A stretch of DNA of 33,281 bases from CAYGZC01 sp964354225 (lineage in GTDB: Bacteria > Bacteroidota > Ignavibacteria > UBA10030 > SZUA-254), in assembly GCA_964354225.1 (NCBI GenBank), contig CAYGZC010000244.1:1-33281 (forward strand), read 5' to 3'. Positions 15,294-23,490 of this stretch are shown here, piece by piece. Position numbers and translations under genes: made by a program. Position 1 is the first letter of the stretch, and each line of letters starts with the position of its first letter. The notes under the pieces are model-generated. The model was not told the DNA's origin and did no database searches. It saw only the letters and a list, made by a program, of their open reading frames with translations.

Positions 15294-16415
15294 ATGAATA
15301 TAGGCATACTTAAAGAAGATCCTTCTCGTGAAAGGCGAGTAGTATTAACTCCTGCCGGTGTGCAATCGTTAATAAGCGTTGGATGCCAGGTTTTCATTGA
15401 GAAAGACGCAGGTAACGCTGCACATTTTTCTAATGAGGAGTATCAATCTGTCGGTGCGAAAGTTGTATATTCAAGTGACGAGGTTTTTGGTCGCTCCGAG
15501 ATTCTTTTAAAAGTTTCACCCCCAACTCCAACTGATTGTCACCGGCTTATCGAATCACAAACATTATTTGCTGCCCTTCACCTTGCAATTGCAAGAAGTG
15601 AGGTAATGAACCGATTGTTAGTGAAAAAGATTTGTGCAATCGGATACGAACTTATAGAAGACCAGAATGGCGATTTACCTATTCTTTTAGGGATGAGCGA
15701 AATTGCGGGACAGATGGCGATTCAAGCAGCAGCCCGTTATCTTGAAAGCAACTATGATGGACGAGGGATTGTTATGGGAGGGATTACGGGAATTCCACCT
15801 GCAACAGTTCTCATAATAGGTGCTGGCACGGTTGGTCGGGCAGCAGCACGAATAGCGTTGGGTTTAGGTGCAGAAGTGATAGTGCTTGATAAAGATTTTA
15901 GTCGACTCCGTCTTTTATCGAATCTATTCAACTATCGTATTGCAACTGCCATTGCAAATGAATATAACATCAAGAAAGCTCTGCAATATGCTGATGTTGT
16001 GATCGGAGCGGTGCTGATTAAAGCAGAAAAAGCTCCGCATGTTCTAACGGAGGAAATGATTAAGCAGATGAAACCGGGATCTATTATTGTCGATGTTTCA
16101 ATAGACCAGGGTGGATGTATCGAAACAAGTCGTCCAACGACATTAGAAAATCCCACCTACGTATTGCATAACGTAATTCATTATTGTGTGCCAAACATGC
16201 CAGCGAATGTTTCCCGGACTGCAACATACAGCTTGACGAATGCACTCTTACCGTATCTTTTAGAGATTGCCCAAAATGGAATTGTTCAAACCTTACGAGA
16301 TAATGCCGGACTTTCTCGTGGAGTTTGTACTTATGGTGGAAAGTGTACGAACGAAGTCATTGCGAGACGCTTTGAGATAGAATCGGTTGATATTCTATCA
16401 TTACTCGCTCATTAG
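15294..16415 (+). CDS. ald: Alanine dehydrogenase
   Basis: Converts L-alanine and NAD+ to pyruvate, ammonium and NADH (reversible). From the ATG at 15294 the protein is 373 residues, the usual family length. A TTG five codons upstream is in frame, but the family N-terminus (MNIGILKE...RVVLTPAGV) starts at the ATG. Visible motifs are the substrate lysine in EILLKVSPPTP, the catalytic histidine in FAALHLA, the Rossmann site VLIIGAGTVGRAAARIALG, and the C-terminal signature HYCVPNMPANVSRTATYSLT. No strong SD is seen. The CoA-transferase gene follows 40 bases later on the same strand, so pyruvate and acyl-CoA metabolism may be co-expressed. Confidence 0.95.
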   Translation: MNIGILKEDPSRERRVVLTPAGVQSLISVGCQVFIEKDAGNAAHFSNEEYQSVGAKVVYSSDEVFGRSEILLKVSPPTPTDCHRLIESQTLFAALHLAIARSEVMNRLLVKKICAIGYELIEDQNGDLPILLGMSEIAGQMAIQAAARYLESNYDGRGIVMGGITGIPPATVLIIGAGTVGRAAARIALGLGAEVIVLDKDFSRLRLLSNLFNYRIATAIANEYNIKKALQYADVVIGAVLIKAEKAPHVLTEEMIKQMKPGSIIVDVSIDQGGCIETSRPTTLENPTYVLHNVIHYCVPNMPANVSRTATYSLTNALLPYLLEIAQNGIVQTLRDNAGLSRGVCTYGGKCTNEVIARRFEIESVDILSLLAH

Positions 16416-16455
16416 GATGTATTAATTAAACAAGGATTTTTTTAAAAAGAAAAGT

Positions 16456-17814
16456 ATGAATTGGGTATCACAGTACAAACAAAAACTTTCAACGCCTGAA
16501 GCAGCAGTATCGCATATTAAATCTGGGGATAAGATTTTTATCAGTGGAAATGCCGCCACACCATTCATTCTCATCGAAGCGCTGGCTGGGCGTAAGGATG
16601 AACTTTTTGGTGTTGAAGTAAACCATGTATTACTGATTGGTGATGATCCATTATCGAGATTAGGAATGGAAGAACACTTCCGGCATAATTCATTGTTTGT
16701 TGGGCCAGCTGATCGGAAAGCGATTAATGAAGGAAGGTCTGATTACGTTCCGATTTTCTTGTTCGAAATTCCTTCGTTGTTTACCAACAAGTTGATTCCG
16801 CTCAATGTGGCGATCATTCAAGTTTCACCTCCCGATGAACACGGATTTATGAGTTACGGCGTTGAATGTTTAGCTGCTAAAGCGGCAGCAGAAAGCGCAA
16901 AATTCGTAATCGCCCAGGTAAATGAACGAATGCCGAGAACTCTCGGTGATTCATTTATACACGTTTCAAGAATACACCGAATCGTTGAGCATCAGAGCGA
17001 ATTGCCCGAATTATCAAAAGATCCACCCTCAGATATTGAATATAAAATCGGTCAGCATATTGCGGCGCTTGTGGAAGATAACTCAACACTTCAGCTTGGT
17101 ATTGGTGGAATTCCAGACGCAGTGCTACAATCGTTAAATGACAAACGGGACCTTGGTATTCATACCGAAATGGTATCCGATGGAATTATCAAGCTTATTG
17201 ATTCGGGCATTATCACGAACGCCAAGAAGACATTACACCCTGGTAAGATCATAGCAACCTTTATTTTGGGATCACGTAATCTATACTCGTACGTTGATAA
17301 TAATCCGTATTTCGAGATACATCCTGCCGATTATACAAACGATCCGTTTATTGTTTCTCGTAACGAAAAAATGGTTGCAATAAACTCAGCAATCGAGATA
17401 GATATAACGGGGCAGGTTTGTTCCGATTCAATTGGTTCGAAAATTTATAGTGGATTCGGTGGGCAACTCGATTTTATCAGAGGTGCTGCGCATTCAAAAG
17501 GTGGCAAACCAATCATCGCACTGCCGTCTGCAACAAAAAATAATACTATCTCGCGAATTGTTCCGGTTCTGAAAACTGGCGCAGGTGTTGTAACTTCCCG
17601 TGCAGACGTTCATTATGTAGTTACGGAATACGGCGTAGCTTATCTTCATGGAAAGAATCTCGGACAACGCGCCAAAGCTCTAATTGATATTGCCCATCCC
17701 GCGTTTCGAGAGGGATTGGAACGCTTCGCATATGAGCATAAATATCTTTCTCCTCAGTTCAATCTTAAAATGAAAGAACCGAGGCAAAGCGAATTTTCGG
17801 TTGGTAAATTATGA
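16456..17814 (+). CDS. Acetate / 4-hydroxybutyrate-type CoA-transferase (acetyl-CoA hydrolase family)
   Basis: A 452-residue cytosolic enzyme of the AcH/4-HB CoA-transferase family, which moves CoA between acids through a glutamyl-CoA thioester. The attacking glutamate is E238 in GIHTEMVSDG. The oxyanion/CoA loops QLGIGGIPDAVL (212-223) and GFGGQLDFIRGA are intact, and SPPDEHGFMSYG fits the N-terminal domain. Length matches the family (430-450). Possible partners include acetate with butyryl-, propionyl-, succinyl- or 4-hydroxybutyryl-CoA; the sequence alone does not decide. Between alanine dehydrogenase and a malic enzyme/2-oxoacid:ferredoxin oxidoreductase set, the simplest job is to turn acyl-CoAs from 2-oxoacid oxidation into acids with transfer of CoA to acetate or succinate (inference). 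Only a weak SD is seen. Confidence 0.92.
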   Translation: MNWVSQYKQKLSTPEAAVSHIKSGDKIFISGNAATPFILIEALAGRKDELFGVEVNHVLLIGDDPLSRLGMEEHFRHNSLFVGPADRKAINEGRSDYVPIFLFEIPSLFTNKLIPLNVAIIQVSPPDEHGFMSYGVECLAAKAAAESAKFVIAQVNERMPRTLGDSFIHVSRIHRIVEHQSELPELSKDPPSDIEYKIGQHIAALVEDNSTLQLGIGGIPDAVLQSLNDKRDLGIHTEMVSDGIIKLIDSGIITNAKKTLHPGKIIATFILGSRNLYSYVDNNPYFEIHPADYTNDPFIVSRNEKMVAINSAIEIDITGQVCSDSIGSKIYSGFGGQLDFIRGAAHSKGGKPIIALPSATKNNTISRIVPVLKTGAGVVTSRADVHYVVTEYGVAYLHGKNLGQRAKALIDIAHPAFREGLERFAYEHKYLSPQFNLKMKEPRQSEFSVGKL

Positions 17815-17909
17815 ACGAGTTGATTATCAAATTAAAGATCAATAAAGAAGAATCGAAATTCCGCAAGTTATTAACAAGTGATACATACACAAAAAGGAAG
17901 GTTTAAAAA

Positions 17910-20162
17910 ATGATACGCAAACAAGATGCACTCGATTATCACTCGCAAGGTCGCCGTGGTAAAATTGAAGTTATACCAACTAAACCATGTGCAACCCAGC
18001 GTGATCTCGCTTTAGCTTATACTCCTGGAGTTGCAGATCCATGTTTAGAAATCGAAAAGAATCCCGAAGATGCTTTTCTCTACACTGCAAAAGGTAACTT
18101 AGTAGCGGTGGTAAGCAATGGCACTGCCGTTTTAGGTCTCGGTGATATTGGTGCATTGGCAGGTAAGCCCGTCATGGAGGGGAAGGGTGTTCTCTTTAAG
18201 AAATTTGCCGATGTCGATGTCTTCGATATCGAGATAGATTCCCACGATCCCAAAGAGATAATCAAGGCAGTAAAACTTTTAGAGCCGACATTCGGCGGTA
18301 TCAATCTGGAAGATATCAAAGCACCCGAATGTTTTGAAATCGAAGAAGAGTTGAAAAAAATAATGAAAATACCGGTTTTCCATGATGATCAACATGGAAC
18401 CGCAATCATCAGCGGTGCCGGGTTGTTGAATGCACTCGAACTCGTTGGAAAGAAAATCGAGAACGTCAAGGTTGTCTTCAGTGGAGCGGGAGCTGCGGGA
18501 ATTGCCTGTGCAAAGTTCTATGAAACACTTGGAGTTAAACGAAGCAATATTCGTCTTGTCGATACGAAGGGTGTTGTTTACAAGGGTAGAAAAGAAGGGA
18601 TGAATAAGTATAAAGACTATTTTGCCGTCGATACAGAAGATCGAACGCTTAGCGATGCGATGAAAGGCGCGGATGTTTTTTGCGGTGTATCCGTGAAAGA
18701 CCTTGTGACAAAAGAGATGGTAAAATCAATGGCTGATAAACCGATCGTATTTGCGATGGCGAATCCAGATCCGGAAATCACTTATCCTGATGCAGTTGCT
18801 GCCCGTGATGATGTTATAATGGGCACGGGTCGTTCGGATTATCCGAATCAGGTAAACAATGTTCTTGGCTTCCCATTCATCTTCCGTGGCGCATTAGATG
18901 TTCGGGCGACACAAATCAATGATAATATGAAGGTTGCTGCTGCGTTTTCGCTCGCAAAGTTAGCAAAAGAGGATATACCAGATTCGGTGGTGCGTGCTTA
19001 TGGAGGAAAGAAAATTGAATTTGGGAAGGAATATATTATTCCCAAACCGCTTGATCCAAGGGTGTTGTTATGGGAAGCCCCCGCTGTTGCAAAAGCAGCC
19101 ATGGAAAGCGGCGTAGCACGAATTCAAATTAAAGATTTTGAAGCGTATAAAGATTCACTCGAGGCACGCCTTGGTAAATCTCGTGAAGTAATGAGAGTGT
19201 TTATTCACAAGGCACGAAAGTCGCCAAAGAAAATTGTGTTTCCGGAAGGTGAGGAGACAAAGATTCTTCGTGCGGCTCAAATTATACTGGATGAAAAGAT
19301 TGCTCATCCGATTTTGTTAGGGGATCCTAAGATTATAGAACAAAGAGAAAAAGAATTAGGAATTGATGCTGAAGGAATAGAAATTATCAATCCCACAAAA
19401 TCACCCAAGTTCAAAGAGTATATCGCTAAGTTCTATGAATATCGAAAGCGTAAAGGCATCACCCAATTCGATGCTGAACGATTGCTTAAAACAAATAATT
19501 ACTATGGGATGATGATGGTGCGCGAAGGAGATGCCGATGGATTAATCTCAGGATTAACTCAGCATTATCCTGATACGGTTCGTCCGGCACTGCAAATTAT
19601 CGGACACAAAGAGGGAACTGATGTTGTTGCCGGATTGTACATGATGATTTTTAAGAATGAGATCATCTTCATTGCAGATGCGACTGTTAACATTGAGCCG
19701 GATTCTGAACAACTTGCGCAGATAGCAATGCTGACGGCAGAAAAGGTTCGCCAATACGATGTTGAACCGAGGATTGCAATGTTATCGTTTAGCAACTTTG
19801 GAAGCACCCATCATCCGATGTCGGATAAAGTTCGAGCAGCCGTCGAAATTGTCAAGAAGAAAATGCCGAAGTTGATGATTGATGGCGAGATGCAAGCCGA
19901 TACTGCCGTTGTTCCAGAAATAATCAACGAAATATATCCATTCAGTACGCTAAAAGGCGGTGCAAATGTTCTCATTTGTCCGGGCTTAACATCGGCGAAC
20001 ATTGCTTATAAATTATTAGCTCGACTTGGTGGAGCAACCGCCGTTGGACCAATTTTGATGGGGATTCGTAAACCGGTTTATCTTTTGATTCCTGGTAATG
20101 ATGTTATAGACATCGTCAATATTACGGCAATGGCAGTTCAGGATGCACAATTGTCTGAGTAA
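17910..20162 (+). CDS. maeB: NADP-type malic enzyme with phosphotransacetylase-like domain
   Basis: Oxidatively decarboxylates malate to pyruvate and CO2 with NAD(P)+. The 750 residues match the MaeB fusion class. Residues 1 to about 425 form the malic enzyme, with catalytic Y37 (LAYTPGVADPC), K92 (EGKGVLFK), the metal/substrate segment DDQHGTAI and the coenzyme fold VVFSGAGAAGIACAKF. Residues about 430-750 form the phosphotransacetylase-like domain (starting near RKSPKKIVFPEGEETK), which in this class is regulatory, binding acetyl-CoA or phosphate, rather than catalytic. AAGGAAGG precedes the ATG. It lies 82 bases before the oxidoreductase operon, so pyruvate made here could feed it. There are no deletions or frameshifts. 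Confidence 0.95.
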   Translation: MIRKQDALDYHSQGRRGKIEVIPTKPCATQRDLALAYTPGVADPCLEIEKNPEDAFLYTAKGNLVAVVSNGTAVLGLGDIGALAGKPVMEGKGVLFKKFADVDVFDIEIDSHDPKEIIKAVKLLEPTFGGINLEDIKAPECFEIEEELKKIMKIPVFHDDQHGTAIISGAGLLNALELVGKKIENVKVVFSGAGAAGIACAKFYETLGVKRSNIRLVDTKGVVYKGRKEGMNKYKDYFAVDTEDRTLSDAMKGADVFCGVSVKDLVTKEMVKSMADKPIVFAMANPDPEITYPDAVAARDDVIMGTGRSDYPNQVNNVLGFPFIFRGALDVRATQINDNMKVAAAFSLAKLAKEDIPDSVVRAYGGKKIEFGKEYIIPKPLDPRVLLWEAPAVAKAAMESGVARIQIKDFEAYKDSLEARLGKSREVMRVFIHKARKSPKKIVFPEGEETKILRAAQIILDEKIAHPILLGDPKIIEQREKELGIDAEGIEIINPTKSPKFKEYIAKFYEYRKRKGITQFDAERLLKTNNYYGMMMVREGDADGLISGLTQHYPDTVRPALQIIGHKEGTDVVAGLYMMIFKNEIIFIADATVNIEPDSEQLAQIAMLTAEKVRQYDVEPRIAMLSFSNFGSTHHPMSDKVRAAVEIVKKKMPKLMIDGEMQADTAVVPEIINEIYPFSTLKGGANVLICPGLTSANIAYKLLARLGGATAVGPILMGIRKPVYLLIPGNDVIDIVNITAMAVQDAQLSE

Positions 20163-20244
20163 GTATTTTTGTAGTTGAGAATTTTAAATAAAATCAGTAA
20201 TCTGTAATCAGCGGTGAATTGTTCATGAAAAATAAGGAAATGAA

Positions 20245-20568
20245 ATGGCAGTACGTGGAACTGTGAAGATTGATGTCGAGACGTGTAAGGGATGTGAGCT
20301 ATGCATTGAAGCATGCCCTCAGGACAGTCTTGCGATGTCGAAGGAAATTAATACAAAAGGTTATCACTATGCCGTTCTTGTGCAGGATAATTGTACAGGG
20401 TGTGTCAACTGTGCGTTGGTGTGTCCCGATGCAGTTATCACTGTATACAGGGCGGGCAAGAAAAAGGAGAAGGAACCGATTGCAGTGATTTCAAATGTAA
20501 AACATGACATCAAAGTTATGGTTGATAATCCTGATGTCCGGAGTGGAGAAGGGAGATTGGATTTATGA
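20245..20568 (+). CDS. 2-oxoacid:ferredoxin oxidoreductase, delta (2x[4Fe-4S] ferredoxin) subunit
   Basis: A 107-residue ferredoxin-type subunit that takes electrons from the TPP-bound acyl intermediate to external ferredoxin. Two classical 4Fe-4S motifs are visible: C14/C17/C20/C24 in CKGCELCIEACP and C50/C53/C56/C60 in CTGCVNCALVCP. The tail after 70 is basic, then acidic, and matches the KorD/VorD type. It is first of four genes (delta, alpha, beta, gamma). The alpha start overlaps its stop by ATGA, so subunit production is coupled. AAGGAAATGAA precedes the ATG. The name KorD or VorD depends on substrate, which is unresolved. Confidence 0.93.
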   Translation: MAVRGTVKIDVETCKGCELCIEACPQDSLAMSKEINTKGYHYAVLVQDNCTGCVNCALVCPDAVITVYRAGKKKEKEPIAVISNVKHDIKVMVDNPDVRSGEGRLDL

Positions 20569-21671
20569 ATGAAGTCCGCTTAATGAAAGGGAATGAAGCC
20601 GCGGCAGAAGCTGCTATCCTTGCCGGATGCGATGCATACTTTGGTTATCCAATTACACCGCAATCGGAAATCATCGAGTATCTTGCCGATCAGGGACGCA
20701 AGCGCGGTATGATAGTGATGCAGGTTGAAAGTGAAGTCGCAGCAATCAACATGATCTATGGCGCTTCCGGTGCCGGTGCACGTGCAATGACAACTTCATC
20801 AAGCCCGGGTATCAGTCTTATGCAAGAAGGATTATCCTATATTGCATGTGCCGAACTTCCATGCTTGTTAATCAACATAAATCGAGGCGGTCCCGGCTTA
20901 GGAACGATTCAACCATCGCAAGGTGATTATTTTCAGGCAGTCAAGGGTGGTGGACATGGTGATTATCATCTTATTGTATTAGCTCCAGCAAGTGTGCAGG
21001 AAATGGCTGACTTCGTTTATCTTGGTTTCGATCTTGCAGATAAATACAGAAACCCGGTCATGATTCTTGCTGATGGTGCACTCGGGCAGATGATGGAAAA
21101 AGTTATTTTCCCCGATTATGATCCAAAGAAACATAAAGTTCCAAAACCGTGGGCTTCAACCGGTAAGACACCAGATCGTCCACCGAATGTAATTACGTCA
21201 CTCCATCTGCAGTCTGAAGATATGGAGAAGATTAACCTTCAGCTTCAAGAGAAATATAGAAAAATTGAGAAGAATGAAGTTCGGTACGAATTAATATCAA
21301 CAGAAGATGCAGAATATCTTTTGGTCGCCTATGGACTTTCTGCCCGTATTTGCCAACGTGCAATAGAAATTGGGCGTCAACAAGGTATCAAGGTTGGATT
21401 ATTGCGACCGATTTCCCTCTATCCATATCCATACGAGATATTGAATAAGTTGGCAGATAATGTAAGGGGAGTTTTGGTGGTCGAGATGAATGCTGGTCAG
21501 ATGGTTGAAGACGTACGACTCGGAGTGAACGGAAAAATTCCTGTTGATTTTTATGGTCGCATGGGTGGTATCATACCAACACCCGAAGATACATTAGCTG
21601 CACTTCGGAAAATTATTAATAAAACTGAAGCTCAGAAGAATGTGGTGGAAATGTTGAAGGAAAAATTATAA
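20565..21671 (+). CDS. 2-oxoacid:ferredoxin oxidoreductase, alpha subunit (VorB/KorA type)
   Basis: A 368-residue alpha subunit with the pyrimidine-binding fold of the TPP site. The opening GNEAAAEAAILAGCDAYFGY and PITPQSEIIEYL are diagnostic of the VorB/KorA group, as is RGGPGLGTIQPSQGDYFQA. Active-site features include the conserved Thr-Pro in YPITPQ and ESEVAAINMIYGASGAGARA. The C-terminal domain (about 250-368) is the usual transketolase C-like fold. This type is often annotated 3-methyl-2-oxobutanoate:ferredoxin oxidoreductase, but close relatives use 2-oxoglutarate, 2-oxobutyrate or pyruvate. It overlaps the ferredoxin gene by four bases and is followed one base later by the beta gene. 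Confidence 0.94.
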   Translation: MNEVRLMKGNEAAAEAAILAGCDAYFGYPITPQSEIIEYLADQGRKRGMIVMQVESEVAAINMIYGASGAGARAMTTSSSPGISLMQEGLSYIACAELPCLLININRGGPGLGTIQPSQGDYFQAVKGGGHGDYHLIVLAPASVQEMADFVYLGFDLADKYRNPVMILADGALGQMMEKVIFPDYDPKKHKVPKPWASTGKTPDRPPNVITSLHLQSEDMEKINLQLQEKYRKIEKNEVRYELISTEDAEYLLVAYGLSARICQRAIEIGRQQGIKVGLLRPISLYPYPYEILNKLADNVRGVLVVEMNAGQMVEDVRLGVNGKIPVDFYGRMGGIIPTPEDTLAALRKIINKTEAQKNVVEMLKEKL

Positions 21672-21672
21672 T

Positions 21673-22503
21673 ATGAGTGAAGTTCAAATACCAATAGATG
21701 GAATGGAAGTTGTTTGGGAAAAACCAGACACGTTATCTGAAACCCGAATGCACTATTGCCCAGGATGCGGGCATGGTGTTGTCCATAAAGTGCTGATGGA
21801 AGTGATAGAAGAATTAGGTATTCAAGATAAAACAATCGGTGTGGCACCAGTAGGATGCTCGGTTATTGCGTATAATTATATGAACATTGATATGCAGGAA
21901 GCTGCTCACGGGCGTGCGACCGCTGTTGCAACAGGTATCAAGCGAGTGCTTCCTGATAAACTTGTCTTCACTTATCAAGGAGATGGTGACCTCGCTGCGA
22001 TAGGAACGGCTGAATCAATCCATTCTTGTAATCGGGGTGAAAACTTTCTCATCATTTTTATCAACAATGGAATCTATGGAATGACCGGCGGTCAGATGGC
22101 TCCAACGTCAATCATCGGTATGAAGACAAGCACAACTCCCGAAGGAAGAGAAGTCCATACGCAAGGACATCCTTTTAAAATTACCGAGATCATTGCAACG
22201 TTACCGGGGACGTATTATGTTACGCGGCAGTCTGTGCATACTCCTACTACAGTTCGTTATTTTAAAAAAGCTGTTGAAAAAGCATTCAAATATCAAATGG
22301 AGAAAAAAGGCACTTGCCTGATTGAAATCGTCTCGAACTGTCCATCGGGTTGGAAGATGACTCCGGTTGAATCGAACAAGTGGATTGAAGAGAATATGTT
22401 CCCATTTTATCCGCCGGGTGATTTGAAGGTTGATGGAAAACTTGTTGAAAAGAAACCTGCCGCTCCTGTACCAACAACTGCTAAGAAGGGAAATAAAAAA
22501 TGA
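21673..22503 (+). CDS. 2-oxoacid:ferredoxin oxidoreductase, beta (TPP-binding) subunit
   Basis: A 276-residue TPP-diphosphate-binding subunit. The TPP fold GDGD (103-106) ends about 25 residues later at NN (131-132) in the metal-binding FINNGIYGMTGGQ. The N-terminal HYCPGCGHGV puts C29 and C32 near the active site, as in the family, and APVGCSVIAYNY follows. The tail after 255 is Pro/Lys-rich. It decarboxylates the 2-oxoacid and forms acyl-CoA with the alpha and gamma subunits. The stop overlaps the gamma start by four bases (ATGA). Substrate is undetermined. Confidence 0.94.
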   Translation: MSEVQIPIDGMEVVWEKPDTLSETRMHYCPGCGHGVVHKVLMEVIEELGIQDKTIGVAPVGCSVIAYNYMNIDMQEAAHGRATAVATGIKRVLPDKLVFTYQGDGDLAAIGTAESIHSCNRGENFLIIFINNGIYGMTGGQMAPTSIIGMKTSTTPEGREVHTQGHPFKITEIIATLPGTYYVTRQSVHTPTTVRYFKKAVEKAFKYQMEKKGTCLIEIVSNCPSGWKMTPVESNKWIEENMFPFYPPGDLKVDGKLVEKKPAAPVPTTAKKGNKK

Positions 22504-23057
22504 CATATGAAATTATTTTCGCGGGGTTTGGAGGTCAAGGTATTCTTTCGATGGGAATGACGCTTGCATATTCTGGTGTTGTTGAAGGTAAAGAAGTTTC
22601 CTGGATGCCTTCTTACGGACCAGAAATGCGCGGCGGTACAGCGAACTGTATCGTAATCATATCCGATAAGCGAATTAGCTCACCAATTGTTTCAAAGTTC
22701 GATGCTCTTGTAGCAATGAACCAGCCATCACTTGATAAGTTTGAAAAATCTATCAAGCCAAAAGGACTTCTGATATACGATAGTGGTAATATCGTAGTGC
22801 AGCCAACACGAACCGATATTACAATCGCTCCGGTTGATGTTGAATCGGAAGTGCTAAAGTTAAATAACTTGAAAGTCCGCAATATGGTTATGCTTGGAGC
22901 TTTCTTAAGTGTTTGTCAAATTGTAAATATTAGCTCGGTGGTCAAAGCATTGCCTAAAGTATTCCACGAGCGTTATCATCATTTATTGAAAATCAATCAA
23001 GAAGCCCTTGAGCGCGGTGAAAAATTAGCAATCGAGGCATCAAAACCATTAGCGTAG
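22500..23057 (+). CDS. 2-oxoacid:ferredoxin oxidoreductase, gamma subunit
   Basis: A 185-residue gamma subunit that completes the heterotetramer and contributes to CoA binding. The family signature GFGGQGILSMG is at residues 9-19, with SWMPSYGPEMRGGTANCIV further on and LVAMNQPSLDKF in the middle. The length is normal. Translation is coupled to the beta gene by an ATGA overlap. Ten bases after its stop begins a small Cys-rich gene, apparently the last gene of the operon. Confidence 0.93.
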   Translation: MTYEIIFAGFGGQGILSMGMTLAYSGVVEGKEVSWMPSYGPEMRGGTANCIVIISDKRISSPIVSKFDALVAMNQPSLDKFEKSIKPKGLLIYDSGNIVVQPTRTDITIAPVDVESEVLKLNNLKVRNMVMLGAFLSVCQIVNISSVVKALPKVFHERYHHLLKINQEALERGEKLAIEASKPLA

Positions 23058-23067
23058 TGGAGATTGT

Positions 23068-23325
23068 ATGAAACAGGATGTTAAGTGTTCACACGGTTGT
23101 AAGGAATTTTGTACAGCGTTAGAAATTGCAACGCTTCGCGAGAAGGAAGCAATCCTTCAATATGATGCATTACGGGATGAATGCGATTATCCCGACGTTA
23201 AAGCAATGTTGAACGAGTTGATCATTCAACGGCAAAAGTCGATTCGCTTGCTCGATGAAGTAAAAATTCTGATGAAATCGAAGTTCGAAGTTCTAAATCA
23301 AATTCAAGAAGGATATAAAGCATAA
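23068..23325 (+). CDS. Small Cys-rich helical protein, rubrerythrin/ferritin-like pattern, unknown function
   Basis: An 85-residue protein ten bases after the gamma subunit of the 2-oxoacid oxidoreductase, hence probably in that operon; GTGGAG lies just upstream. The N-terminus holds C7, C11 and C15 in KCSHGCKEFC, with C39 further on. The rest is two predicted amphipathic helices (about 16-38 and 42-80) whose spacing (ATLREKEAILQYDALRDE) recalls the first helix pair of rubrerythrin-like proteins. The carboxylate/His set for a full di-iron site is not present in one chain, so it would have to dimerise or bind metal otherwise. I do not recognise a named family. A ferredoxin-site assembly or oxygen-protection role for the neighbouring enzyme is only a guess. 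Confidence 0.7.
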   Translation: MKQDVKCSHGCKEFCTALEIATLREKEAILQYDALRDECDYPDVKAMLNELIIQRQKSIRLLDEVKILMKSKFEVLNQIQEGYKA

Positions 23326-23360
23326 ATAGATCTACCTCGATTACGTGAGATGGAAAAATT

Positions 23361-23399
23361 CCTCCGCATATTTATTATCATATGTCAAAATTGCGGAGG
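23361..23399. repeat. Inverted repeat between the oxidoreductase operon and the radical-SAM-like gene
   Basis: Eight-base arms CCTCCGCA (23361-23368) and TGCGGAGG (23392-23399) around 23 AT-rich bases. No T-run follows on the plus strand. On the minus strand AATTTTTCC follows, but no minus-strand gene lies nearby. Terminator-like, but unproven. Confidence 0.35.
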
Positions 23400-23490
23400 T
23401 ACAAGTCGGGTACTCATTCTGTTATTATTAGATAAATAATCAAAAGGTACGATATCAGTAGTATGCTATGAACTACGATCAGAGGATATA

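Noticed and set aside
17811..17906. 31-codon ORF that starts in an ATGA overlap with the CoA-transferase stop and ends just before the malic enzyme gene
   Set aside because: Lys/Asn-rich with no recognisable motif and no SD; length is expected by chance in AT-rich DNA. It needs conservation data.
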